Of a DNA stretch of 64,000 nt, positions 23,330-31,991 are shown in pieces. Numbering within the stretch: position 1 is the first letter of the stretch; the number at the start of each line of letters is the position of its first letter. The position numbers and the translations under genes were made by a program. The stretch covers positions 6,136,001 through 6,200,000 of the forward strand of contig NZ_CP108454.1 of the NCBI RefSeq assembly GCF_036240795.1. The letters are read 5' to 3'. This DNA is from Streptomyces sp. NBC_01268 (lineage in GTDB: Bacteria > Actinomycetota > Actinomycetes > Streptomycetales > Streptomycetaceae). A model generated the notes under the pieces. The model had not been told where the DNA came from and made no database searches. It was given only the letters and a program-made list of their open reading frames with translations.

Positions 23330-24699
23330 CAGCAGCACGCGTCCTCGTCGGCGCCGCCGCCCACCACGCCGACGCTGATCGCCCCTTCGGCTCGGGCGCG
23401 GCCCGAGGCCGAGCGGGTCAGCTCCGTCGCCACGTCCGTGCCCTCGACGACCGCCGCGGACTCGGCCGCCGCCCAGTGGAACACCCCGCGCGCCATCGTC
23501 GAGGTCTCCCGCTCCGCCCTGGTCGCGTACACCCTGGCCCGGACGCCTGCCACCTCGGTGTCCTCGGGCGCCGCCAGGGCCGCCGTCTCCGCCAGGTGCG
23601 AGGCGAGCCGCAGCTCGCCCGCCGCCAGGAGACGGGCCGCCCGCTCGGCCAGGGCGCGCGCCCCGCCGGCCGCGTCGGCGAGCTCGGCGGCGACCCGCGC
23701 CTCCGGCGCGGGCTTGAGGTTCGCCGGGTTCTGGTCGTACCAGCCGCCCCACAGGCGCCACAGGTTGCGCACGACGAACTCCGGCTCGTCGTAGGCCGGG
23801 TGGAGGTACGGCTTCGCGAGCAGCTCCTCGGGGACCTGCACCCCGTGGAGGACGGCGTCCAGGCGCAGCCCCGCGTTCATCAGGTCCCTGGTCTGCGCGC
23901 ACAGGGACTCCAGCAGGCGGGCCGTGTCGTCCAAGGCCTGCGCCACCCGCTCCGCGCCCACGATGGGGATGCCGTGGCCGGGCAGCAGCACCTCGGCGCC
24001 CAGCTCGCCCATGGCCCGCAGCGCCCGCGCCCACTCCTCCGGGTAGCGCTGCACCTTCTGCGGGTTGCCGGCGTTGGGCGAGTTCCAGATGAACAGATCA
24101 CCCGTGCAGAGGGTTTTCAGCTCCGGCACCCACACATAGGTGTGGTCGTCCGTCTCCCCGCGCGCGTGGAACAGCTCGAACGTCAACGCACCATGACGGA
24201 CGGTCAGCCGGTCGCGATAGGTCGTGTCCGGGTACCGGTACGCGCTCGGCCACTCCAGGCCCGGGACGCCGAACTGGCGCCGGTTGATCCACGCGTTGTA
24301 GCCGCCGGTCTCCACGTAGCGGTCGAAGCGGGCGGCGACCGCCTCGTGCGCGATCACCTCCGGGCGCACGGGCTCGGCGTCGAAGGGCGCGACCCCGAAG
24401 ACGTGGTCGACGTGTCCGTGCGTGTAGACCACGGCGCGGACCGGATCGGGGCTGAACGCCCGCACCGCGGTGTGCAGCAGCTCCGCCGTGCGCACGTCCC
24501 CGGAGTCGACCAGGACGAGCCCCGCGCCCGTGTCGAAGGCGGCGACGTTCGCGAAGGCGGGGAAGAAGGCCGTGCGGTCGCCGATCGCGATCAGCTCGTC
24601 CGAGGTGAACGCGCCGGTCAGATGCGGCAGCAGCGTCTCCTCGCCGCGCCAGACGCGGTCGGCGTACTCCAGGTAGTCCTGCGGCTTGTGCTCGGTCAT
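23329..24699 (-). CDS. MBL-fold metallo-hydrolase, alkyl-sulfatase (SdsA)-like
   Basis: A 456-residue metallo-beta-lactamase fold protein. The dinuclear metal motif is THGHVDHVFG; later ligands are in HARGETDDH, CTGDLFIW and LPGHG. The region ~290-370, with WGGWYDQNPANL, resembles the dimerisation domain of SdsA-type alkyl sulfatases, followed by an SCP2-like or helical C-terminal part. It ends in two cysteines (DEDACC), unusual. SdsA enzymes hydrolyse primary or secondary alkyl sulfates; sulfatase activity is inferred. GAAGGAG precedes ATG 24699 by nine bases. First gene of the pair with the MFS transporter and divergent from the PucR regulator. Confidence 0.85.
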   Translation of the reverse strand: MTEHKPQDYLEYADRVWRGEETLLPHLTGAFTSDELIAIGDRTAFFPAFANVAAFDTGAGLVLVDSGDVRTAELLHTAVRAFSPDPVRAVVYTHGHVDHVFGVAPFDAEPVRPEVIAHEAVAARFDRYVETGGYNAWINRRQFGVPGLEWPSAYRYPDTTYRDRLTVRHGALTFELFHARGETDDHTYVWVPELKTLCTGDLFIWNSPNAGNPQKVQRYPEEWARALRAMGELGAEVLLPGHGIPIVGAERVAQALDDTARLLESLCAQTRDLMNAGLRLDAVLHGVQVPEELLAKPYLHPAYDEPEFVVRNLWRLWGGWYDQNPANLKPAPEARVAAELADAAGGARALAERAARLLAAGELRLASHLAETAALAAPEDTEVAGVRARVYATRAERETSTMARGVFHWAAAESAAVVEGTDVATELTRSASGRARAEGAISVGVVGGGADEDACC

Positions 24700-24782
24700 A
24701 CCAGTGGCTCCTTCGGTGCTCTGCGGCGCGACGTCCGGGCACCGAGTTTCGGCCGCTCACGCGCGCCGCGACACCCTGCCGC

Positions 24783-24812
24783 GTCACAGCTGTCGACCGT
24801 GAGTACTGTGAC
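24783..24812. promoter_or_regulatory. Inverted repeat operator between the metallo-hydrolase and pucR-type genes
   Basis: GTCACAG (24783-24789), a 16-base spacer, then CTGTGAC (24806-24812), with a further GTCACA half at 24815-24820. It lies in the 150-base divergent promoter region and is the natural site for the PucR-type regulator, controlling both itself and the hydrolase-transporter pair. Confidence 0.6.
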
Positions 24813-24849
24813 CCGTCACAACCCCCGGAGGCGTCAGGGAGGAGCGGCC

Positions 24850-26097
24850 GTGCACGAGGTCTCGGAGGCGGCCCGCGCGCTCGCCCTGCGCTGCGAGCCC
24901 AAGGTCAACAAGCTGGCCCGCCGGATGGCCCGCGACTCCTTCGAGCAGCTGCCCGGGTACGCGGCGCTGCCCGCCGAGATGAAGGACCTGGAGATCGCGG
25001 CGACCGTCCGCCACGGCGTCCGGCTCTTCCTGCGCAGCGTCCTGCGCCCGGACGGCGCGGCGGACCGCGCGGGCATCCGGCTCTTCCGCGAGCGCGCCGC
25101 CCAGCGCGCCGAGGAGGGCATGCCGCTCCACCTGCTGCTGCGCAGCCACGCGCTCGGGATGTACGTGCTGTGGCAGGCGCTCCGGGAGACCGCCGGGCCC
25201 GGGGACGAGGCCGCCCTCGTCGAACTGGCCGACCTGCTGCTCGACTCCCACCACGGCATCGTGGGCGCCGTCGCCGAGACCTATCTCGACGAGCGCTCCG
25301 CGATCGACGCCGAGCGGCGCGCCCACCGTCGCTCCCTGGTGCGAGGCCTCCTGGACGGCACGCTGCCCCCCGGCCACGTCCTGCTCGAACGGCTCGGCCT
25401 CGACGGCCCCTGCCTGGTCCTCGCCGTCGGCGCGATCAGCAGGCCGACGGCGGCCCGCGGCGAGGGACGGGCGGAGGGACGGGTGGAGGGACGGGCGGAG
25501 GAACGGGCCGAGGGCGTCGCCTTCCGGCGCCGCCTGCGCCGGGTGCAGACGGTGCTGGACCACGTCTTCGGGGTGGAGGTGCCCGCCCTCCTCGACGCCG
25601 GTCCGGACAGCGGCCGGGTGATCGTGCCGGGCGCCGTGGAGCCGCCGGACGACCTTGTCCCACGCCTGTCCAGGGCCGCGGGCGACCCGTTGCGCGTCGC
25701 CGCCGTGCCGGCCGCCACCCCGGCCGACGTGCCCGGCGCGGCCCGCACGGCGGGGGAGATCCTGCGGGTGGCGCGGGCCTGCGGGCTGCCCCCGGGGCTG
25801 CACCGGCTCGACGACGTGCTCCTGGAGTACCACCTGTCCCGGCCGGGCGAGAGCGGCCGGCGGATCGCCGCCCTGCTCGACCCGGTCGCCGACCGGCCCG
25901 AACTCCTGGAGACCCTCCGCACGCACCTGGCGCACGGCCAGGACCGGCGGGCGACGGCCGTCGCGCTCGGGCTGCACCCCAACACGGTCGACAACCGTCT
26001 CGCCAGGACCACCGAGCGCACCGGCATCGACCTGAGCACGCCGAAGGGCACCGCCACCGCGATCGCCGCGCTGCTGCTGCGGGAGACCGGCGCCTGA
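24850..26097 (+). CDS. PucR-family transcriptional regulator
   Basis: A 415-residue regulator with an N-terminal RsbRD-like helical sensory domain (~10-150; LLLRSHALGMYVLW), a central GGDEF-like or variable part, and the C-terminal PucR HTH_30 (~345-410; TAVALGLHPNTVDNRLARTTERTG). It diverges from the metallo-hydrolase/MFS pair, with an inverted repeat between them, so it most likely regulates that pair. GTG 24850 has GGGAGGAG upstream. A 12-bp unit is repeated four times at 25462-25509 and encodes a G-R-x-E repeat. Confidence 0.9.
   Translation: MHEVSEAARALALRCEPKVNKLARRMARDSFEQLPGYAALPAEMKDLEIAATVRHGVRLFLRSVLRPDGAADRAGIRLFRERAAQRAEEGMPLHLLLRSHALGMYVLWQALRETAGPGDEAALVELADLLLDSHHGIVGAVAETYLDERSAIDAERRAHRRSLVRGLLDGTLPPGHVLLERLGLDGPCLVLAVGAISRPTAARGEGRAEGRVEGRAEERAEGVAFRRRLRRVQTVLDHVFGVEVPALLDAGPDSGRVIVPGAVEPPDDLVPRLSRAAGDPLRVAAVPAATPADVPGAARTAGEILRVARACGLPPGLHRLDDVLLEYHLSRPGESGRRIAALLDPVADRPELLETLRTHLAHGQDRRATAVALGLHPNTVDNRLARTTERTGIDLSTPKGTATAIAALLLRETGA
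25462..25509 (+). repeat. 12-bp tandem repeat inside the PucR-type gene
   Basis: Four copies of GAGGGACGGGCG with few changes, in frame, encoding E-G-R-A/E-G-R-V-type repeats in the linker. In-frame units make copy-number change harmless to the frame. Confidence 0.7.
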
Positions 26098-26122
26098 CCC
26101 CGCGGGCCCGCCGGCCCGGCGG

Positions 26123-27043
26123 TCAGATCGTGCGGCCGTGCGCCCGCAGCGTCCGCAGTGCCTCCACGGTCACGATCGGGCGCGACTCCAGAGCGGTGCC
26201 CGGCGCCCACTGCCGCCAGTCGACCGGCCAGCCACCGTCCTCCTCCTGGCTCGCCGCGAGCCGGTCCAGGGAGCGGGACATCTCCTCGTCCGTGAACCAG
26301 CGGCGGGCCAGCGAGTCCGGCACCCGCGCGTAGTCGTGCGGGTAGTGGTGCTCACCCGGCGCGTACCCGTCCGCCACCGGGAAGTCCTCCGGCCGGTCCG
26401 GGTCGAGCACCGCGAGCCGCTGGTCGCGCACCAGGCGCCCCAGCCGGTCGCTCGCCGCCTGGGCCCGGGAGCGGTCCGGGACCCCGTCGAGGAAGGCGAC
26501 CGCCGCCTGGACCTCGTACGGATGCGACTTCTCCAGGGACTCGACGGCGGCCCAGCAGAACTCGGTGGCCCTGAACAGCCAGGCGTGCCAGACCTGGTTG
26601 CGGTGGAGCAGCCCGACCACGGGCCCGGTGGAGAGCAGGGCGCCGGGCGGCGCGTCGACGACGGGCACGAACGGGGCCGCCGGGTAGCCGCGTTGCGAGG
26701 GGTGGATCGCGGGCAGCGCGCCCTCGTGCGTCGACACCTCGGTCAGATAGCGGCAGATCCGCTCGACGCGCAGCCCGCCGCAACGGCCGATCGAGTCGAG
26801 CACCCGGAGGGCGTGCGCGGTGTGCAGCGGCTGGCTGACCGGACCGCGCAGATCGGGTTCGAGGGCGTGGCCGTAGCCGCCGTCCTCGTTGAGGTAGGCG
26901 GCGAGCGCGGCCTCGACCGGGTCGGCGCCGCCGCGCAGGAAGTGGTAGGCGAACCGGCGCTGTTCGAGCACGCGGGCGGTCAGCCAGACGAAGTGCTCGG
27001 CCCGAGCGAGGGGAGAGGAGTTCTCTGGGGGTTTTCCGGCCAT
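26123..27043 (-). CDS. Prenyltransferase/squalene-oxidase-repeat-like protein, function unknown
   Basis: A 306-residue soluble protein with alternating helices and repeated glycine/tryptophan turns: NEDGGYGHALEPDL near 60-75 and EEDGGWPVDWRQW near 275-290. These resemble the QW/alpha-alpha-barrel repeats of terpene cyclases, prenyltransferase beta subunits and geranylgeranyl-type toroids. No DDxD-type or zinc-ligand cyclase motif is visible, so catalysis is doubtful. TACCGT lies six bases upstream of ATG 27043. It is convergent with the PucR gene and divergent from the DUF3046 gene. The exact role is unknown to me. Confidence 0.7.
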   Translation of the reverse strand: MAGKPPENSSPLARAEHFVWLTARVLEQRRFAYHFLRGGADPVEAALAAYLNEDGGYGHALEPDLRGPVSQPLHTAHALRVLDSIGRCGGLRVERICRYLTEVSTHEGALPAIHPSQRGYPAAPFVPVVDAPPGALLSTGPVVGLLHRNQVWHAWLFRATEFCWAAVESLEKSHPYEVQAAVAFLDGVPDRSRAQAASDRLGRLVRDQRLAVLDPDRPEDFPVADGYAPGEHHYPHDYARVPDSLARRWFTDEEMSRSLDRLAASQEEDGGWPVDWRQWAPGTALESRPIVTVEALRTLRAHGRTI

Positions 27044-27122
27044 GTTCCGACGGTAGGGGGGAAACCGCGTCTGACAAGGCCTTCGGCCCGGGCTGCACCC
27101 TTGAGAGCGCGATACTGGGCTC

Positions 27123-27317
27123 ATGCGGTTGACGATTTTCTGGGAACGGATGGCCGACCACTTCGGTGCGGGCTATGCCGAGAGCTTCGCCAAGGACCAT
27201 GTGATGGCCGAGCTCGGCGGCCGGACGGTGCACGAGGCGCTGGACGCGGGCTGGGAGGCCAAGGACGTGTGGCGGGCGGTCTGCTCGGCGGTCGGCGTAC
27301 CGGCCGAGAAACGATGA
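27123..27317 (+). CDS. DUF3046 protein
   Basis: A 64-residue soluble protein (MRLTIFWERMADHFGAGYAE ...) belonging to DUF3046, a family found upstream of recA in actinobacteria. The function is unknown. GATACT lies six bases before the ATG with no Shine-Dalgarno sequence (leaderless geometry). Confidence 0.88.
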   Translation: MRLTIFWERMADHFGAGYAESFAKDHVMAELGGRTVHEALDAGWEAKDVWRAVCSAVGVPAEKR

Positions 27318-27366
27318 TGTGACGGCCCCTGGCCGGAATGTCCGGACGGTGCGCGAGACTGGCGGG

Positions 27367-28695
27367 GTGGCCACCGACGACGCGAACGACGAGACCCGTG
27401 ACGACCCCGCCGGCACCTCCGGCACTCACGACACCCCTGCCGAGGCCGGCGGCCCCCGTGGGACGGCTGCCGCCGGGCAGCCGTCCCCGGCCCCGGGCAC
27501 TGCGGCCGCCGCCCCCGGCGCCGCAGGGGCCCCCGCGGCGGCCCCGGCTCCCGTCGCGAGGATGCCGCGCTGGCTTCCCCGCGCCCTGGTGCTCGCCCTC
27601 GCCCTCTACGCCTGCTTCCAGCTCGGGAACTGGGCCTTCCACCAGCTCATCGGGCTGCTCGTCAACATCCTGCTCGCCTTCTTCCTGGCGCTCGCCATCG
27701 AGCCGGCGGTGGGGCGCATGGCGGCGCGCGGCATGCGCAGGGGACTCGCCACCTTCATCGTCTTCTTCGGCGTCCTCGTCGTCGGGGTCGGCTTCGTGGT
27801 GCTGCTCGGCTCGATGCTCGCGGGTCAGATCGTCGACATGGTCGAGAACTTCCCCAAGTACCTCGACTCCCTGATCAACTGGACCAACCAGCACTTCCAC
27901 ACAGATTTGTCCCGGGTCGAAGTCCAGGACAGCGTGCTGCGCTCCGACTGGCTGCAGAAGTACGTCCAGAACAGCGCCTCCGGAGTCCTGGACGTCTCCA
28001 CCACCCTGCTCGGCGGCCTGTTCAAGCTGCTGACGATCTTCCTGTTCTCCTTCTACTTCGCCGCCGACGGGCCCCGGCTGCGCCGCGCGCTGTGCTCGGT
28101 CCTGCCCCCGGCCCGCCAGACCGAGGTGCTGCGGGCCTGGGAGATCGCCGTCGACAAGACGGGCGGCTACCTCTACTCGCGCGGCCTGATGGCGCTGATC
28201 TCCGGTGTGGCGCACTTCGTGCTCTTCGAGATCCTGGGCGTGCCGTACGCCCCGGCGCTCGGCGTCTGGGTCGGCCTGGTCTCGCAGTTCATCCCGACCA
28301 TCGGCACCTACCTGGCGGGCGCGCTGCCGATGCTGATCGCGTTCACCGTCGACCCCTGGTACGCGCTGTGGGTGCTGATCTTCGTCGTGGTCTACCAGCA
28401 GTTCGAGAACTACATGCTGCAGCCGAAGCTGACCTCCAAGACGGTGGACATCCACCCGGCGGTGGCCTTCGGCTCGGTCATCGCGGGCACCGCGCTCCTC
28501 GGCGCGGTCGGCGCCCTGATCGCCATCCCCGCCGTCGCCACCCTCCAGGCCTTCCTCGGCGCGTACGTGAAGCGGTACGACGTGACCGACGACCCCCGGG
28601 TCCACGGCCACCGGCGCTACGGCGAGGCGGTCGTCGCCCGCCTGCAGAAGGCCCTCCACCACAAGAAGGAGCAGGCGGAGCCGGAGCGGCGGTAG
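27367..28695 (+). CDS. AI-2E family (PerM-type) transporter
   Basis: A 442-residue membrane protein of the AI-2E exporter/PerM family. A Pro/Ala-rich cytoplasmic N-terminus (~1-75) precedes about seven helices; family motif PAVAFGSVIAGTALLGAVGA lies near the end of the helical part (~365-385), and the C-terminus is basic. The family includes ion antiporters and signal exporters; the name does not prove autoinducer export. GTG 27367 is chosen because GAGACT is six bases upstream; an in-frame GTG at 27319 would add 16 residues. Lies between DUF3046 and recA. Confidence 0.85.
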   Translation: MATDDANDETRDDPAGTSGTHDTPAEAGGPRGTAAAGQPSPAPGTAAAAPGAAGAPAAAPAPVARMPRWLPRALVLALALYACFQLGNWAFHQLIGLLVNILLAFFLALAIEPAVGRMAARGMRRGLATFIVFFGVLVVGVGFVVLLGSMLAGQIVDMVENFPKYLDSLINWTNQHFHTDLSRVEVQDSVLRSDWLQKYVQNSASGVLDVSTTLLGGLFKLLTIFLFSFYFAADGPRLRRALCSVLPPARQTEVLRAWEIAVDKTGGYLYSRGLMALISGVAHFVLFEILGVPYAPALGVWVGLVSQFIPTIGTYLAGALPMLIAFTVDPWYALWVLIFVVVYQQFENYMLQPKLTSKTVDIHPAVAFGSVIAGTALLGAVGALIAIPAVATLQAFLGAYVKRYDVTDDPRVHGHRRYGEAVVARLQKALHHKKEQAEPERR

Positions 28696-28756
28696 CGGCG
28701 GGGCCGACGGCCGGAGGACGGGCTTCCGGAGCGCGCGGCGCACCGGCGTGGTGCGC

Positions 28757-28786
28757 TTGACACGAAAATCGAACATCCATTCTCAT
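28757..28786 (+). promoter_or_regulatory. recA promoter
   Basis: -35 TTGACA at 28757-28762 and -10-like TCTCAT at 28781-28786, spaced 18 bases. The -10 overlaps the LexA-like box, the expected geometry for repression of recA. Confidence 0.65.
28771..28784 (+). promoter_or_regulatory. LexA/Cheo-type SOS box of recA
   Basis: GAACATCCATTCTC, an imperfect GAAC-N4-GTTC box preceded by TC (TCGAAC). The 3' half (ATTC) deviates from the GTTC consensus. I recall the same sequence from the S. lividans recA promoter. Position over the -10 supports LexA repression. Confidence 0.65.
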
Positions 28787-28923
28787 GAGAGTCAGGGCCT
28801 TGGAATCACGGGGTTTTCGCCGGGTTATCCACAGGCTGGAAGGGACGCCGGGGCCCATTGTCAGTGGCAGGGGTTAGCGTCTTTCACATGAAGCGATCGA
28901 CTCAAGCAAACCGGGTGGAACCC

Positions 28924-30063
<1,140 letters not shown>

Positions 30064-30067
30064 ACCG

Positions 30068-30634
30068 GTGACCGGCCGCACCGAATGGCCGGACGACAGC
30101 CCCTCCTCGTCGAGGGCCGAGAAGGAGCTGTCGTCCCAGGATCCGGCTGAGCGGGCGCGGGCGATCTGCCTGCGCCTGCTCACCGGGACCCCCCGCACCC
30201 GCAAGCAGCTCGCCGACGCCCTGCGCAAGCGGGAGATCCCCGACGAGGTCGCCGAGGAGGTCCTCTCCCGCTTCGAGGACGTGGGGCTCATCGACGACGC
30301 CGCGTTCGCCGGAGCCTGGGTCGACTCCCGGCACCACGGCCGGGGCCTCGCCCGCCGGGCCCTCGCCCGCGAGCTGCGGACCAAGGGCGTCGACGCCTCG
30401 CTCATCCAGGAGGCCGTCGACCGGCTCGACTCCGACCAGGAGGAGACCCGGGCCCGCGAGCTCGTCGACCGCAAGCTGCGCGCCACCCGTGGCCTGGAGC
30501 GGGACCGGCGGCTGCGCCGCCTCGCCGGGATGCTCGCCCGCAAGGGCTACCCGGAGGGCATGGCCCTGCGCGTGGTCCGGCAGGCCCTGGAGGAGGAGGG
30601 CGAGGACACCGACGGTCTGGAAGAACCCTTCTAG
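30068..30634 (+). CDS. recX: RecA regulatory protein RecX
   Basis: A 188-residue RecX, which binds the RecA filament and limits its activity. Built from repeated three-helix units: LTGTPRTRKQLADALRKREI, VLSRFEDVGLIDDAAFAGAW and LARRALARELRTKGVD. GTG start four bases after the recA stop, so it is co-transcribed with recA from the same SOS promoter. Confidence 0.95.
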   Translation: MTGRTEWPDDSPSSSRAEKELSSQDPAERARAICLRLLTGTPRTRKQLADALRKREIPDEVAEEVLSRFEDVGLIDDAAFAGAWVDSRHHGRGLARRALARELRTKGVDASLIQEAVDRLDSDQEETRARELVDRKLRATRGLERDRRLRRLAGMLARKGYPEGMALRVVRQALEEEGEDTDGLEEPF

Positions 30635-30725
30635 GACCACGGGCCCCGCCCCTTGCCGCCCTGCCCTGCCCCCGCCCGGTCTTCGCCACCGGCGCCGCCC
30701 GGCCGGGATGCGTACGCGGCCGCCC

Positions 30726-31265
30726 TCAGCGGCTGCGGGTCGCTCCCGTCGCCGGCAGCAACACCGGGAGGCCGGCCGCCTTCCAGGCCTGGAAACCGCC
30801 GATGACGTCCGTCGCGCGGTGCAGGCCCAGCTGCCGCAGGGACGCGGCGGCCAGCGACGAGGCGTAGCCCTCGTTGCAGAGGACCACGACGCGCAGGTCG
30901 TGGCTGTACGCCTGGGGAGCGCGGTGGCTGCCCAGGGGGTCGAGCCGCCACTCCAGCTCGTTGCGCTCCACGATCAGCGCGCCCGGGATCAGGCCGTCCC
31001 GCTCGCGCAGCGCCGCGTAGCGGGTGTCGACCAGCAGCGCGTCACCCGCCTCGTACGCCTCGTACGCGGTGCGCGCGTCGACGCGGTCGAGCCCCGCCCG
31101 TACGCGCTCGAGCAACTCGTCGATCCCGACGCGCCCGCCGACCTCCCCGCCGGGTGTCACTCCGGTCTCCCCGCCGTGCACCCCGCCGGGTGTCACTCCG
31201 GTCTCCCCGCCGGATGTCGCCCCGGTCTCCCCGCCGGTCACCCCGTCGTCCGTCGTCTCGCTCAC
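30726..31265 (-). CDS. Rhodanese-like domain protein
   Basis: A 179-residue protein with one rhodanese domain (~45-175). The putative catalytic Cys130 is in VVLCNEGYASSLAA; the active-site loop C-N-E-G-Y-A-S fits a sulfurtransferase and not a Cdc25-type phosphatase. The domain's N-terminal VDTR signature is present. Residues 8-42 are GGETGVTPGG repeats encoded by DNA repeats. The start overlaps the stop of the cysteine dioxygenase gene by four bases (ATGA), so the pair is coupled: thiol dioxygenase and sulfane-sulfur transfer, both in cysteine breakdown. Confidence 0.9.
   Translation of the reverse strand: MSETTDDGVTGGETGATSGGETGVTPGGVHGGETGVTPGGEVGGRVGIDELLERVRAGLDRVDARTAYEAYEAGDALLVDTRYAALRERDGLIPGALIVERNELEWRLDPLGSHRAPQAYSHDLRVVVLCNEGYASSLAAASLRQLGLHRATDVIGGFQAWKAAGLPVLLPATGATRSR
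31145..31245. repeat. Tandem repeat in the rhodanese gene N-terminus
   Basis: A 32-base block at 31145-31176 recurs identically at 31181-31212 (period 36), with a third diverged copy from about 31206. It encodes the low-complexity GGETGVTPGG repeats ahead of the rhodanese domain. Confidence 0.65.
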
Positions 31266-31792
31266 TGCCAGTCCTCCGGGCGCTCGACCTGCTCGAGACG
31301 GAGCACCGCGCCCGACCGGCTGAAGCGCCGGATCAGCGGGAGCGGCGGATAGTAGGCGTGCACCGAGACCGCGTGCGCGGTGCCGGACTCGTTGAGGACC
31401 TCGTGCACATGGTGGCGTCCGAAGGCGCGGCCCTCGCCCGCCGGGAGCTCGCGGCGGCGGTCCAGCCCGTCGGCCAGCTCCAGGTTCTTCCAGCCGCCGG
31501 CCGGCAGCCGCACCGCGAGCGCGTTCTCCTTCAGGGTGCCCCGCGCGGTGGCGAAGGCGCCCAGCGACTCGGCGTGGTCGTGCCAGCCGGTCCCCGTGCC
31601 GGGCGGCCAGCCGATGAGCCAGGCCTCGCTCCCGCCGGGCCCGTCGAGCCGGATCCAGGTGCGGCCCTCCGGGTCGAGGGGCAGCGAGGCGATCAGTTCG
31701 TCGTCGGCGGCCGTGCGCCGGACGAAGTCCAGCAGATCGGCCGCGGTCGGGGAGTCGGAAACGGGCGTGGGGGCGTGCTGTGTCTGGGACAC
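31262..31792 (-). CDS. Cysteine dioxygenase-family protein
   Basis: A 176-residue cupin of the cysteine dioxygenase type. Metal ligands: His71 and His73 in WHDHAES, and His128 or His130 in RHHVHEVLN. Family members oxidise cysteine or 3-mercaptopropionate with Fe(II). The open frame continues upstream to 31942, but that part does not resemble the family; GTG 31792 fits best. A small palindrome (AGGAC-C-GTCCT, 31795-31805) covers the probable ribosome-binding site. Transcribed with the rhodanese gene, downstream of the cysteine leader peptide. Confidence 0.88.
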   Translation of the reverse strand: MSQTQHAPTPVSDSPTAADLLDFVRRTAADDELIASLPLDPEGRTWIRLDGPGGSEAWLIGWPPGTGTGWHDHAESLGAFATARGTLKENALAVRLPAGGWKNLELADGLDRRRELPAGEGRAFGRHHVHEVLNESGTAHAVSVHAYYPPLPLIRRFSRSGAVLRLEQVERPEDWQ

Positions 31793-31868
31793 GGAGGACC
31801 GTCCTGAGGGTTCGCGAAAGCGCGCACGACCGAGCGGGCGCGCGAAGAAGCGGAAGAGGGACGCGAAT

Positions 31869-31940
31869 TCAGCAGGACGGGCGACACATGCAGCCCGCGT
31901 AGCGGACCAGGTCCATATGGACCCTCCGCCACAGGCGCAC
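31869..31940 (-). CDS. Cysteine-containing leader peptide
   Basis: A 23-residue frame encoding VRLWRRVHMDLVRYAGCMCR then PSC, ending TGA. It belongs to the short leader-peptide type annotated before sulfur genes in Streptomyces (recalled), with C-M-C near the end and a terminal Cys. GTG 31940 gives 23 residues; ATG 31916, with GGAGGG at a good distance, gives 15. It lies 76 bases upstream of the cysteine dioxygenase gene on the same strand. Ribosome stalling at the Cys codons under cysteine limitation is the likely sensing mode (inference). Confidence 0.75.
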   Translation of the reverse strand: MRLWRRVHMDLVRYAGCMCRPSC

Positions 31941-31962
31941 ATCGGTGTCGGTCACGTTCCGG

Positions 31963-31991
31963 AGTACACCATGTGCGCCTGCGAGGGTCAA
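31963..31991 (-). promoter_or_regulatory. Promoter of the leader peptide-cysteine dioxygenase-rhodanese transcript
   Basis: On the minus strand, TTGACC (31991-31986), a 17-base spacer and TGTACT (31968-31963). The -35 overlaps the stop codon of the monooxygenase gene. Transcription would begin about 15-20 bases before the leader. Confidence 0.5.

Noticed and set aside
31145..31245. Repeat array as CRISPR or regulatory element
   Set aside because: It lies in frame inside the rhodanese gene and encodes low-complexity protein repeats.
31793..31942. N-terminal extension of the cysteine dioxygenase from 31942
   Set aside because: The extension does not resemble the family, is rich in Arg/Cys/Ala and overlaps the leader peptide in another frame; start 31792 fits family length.
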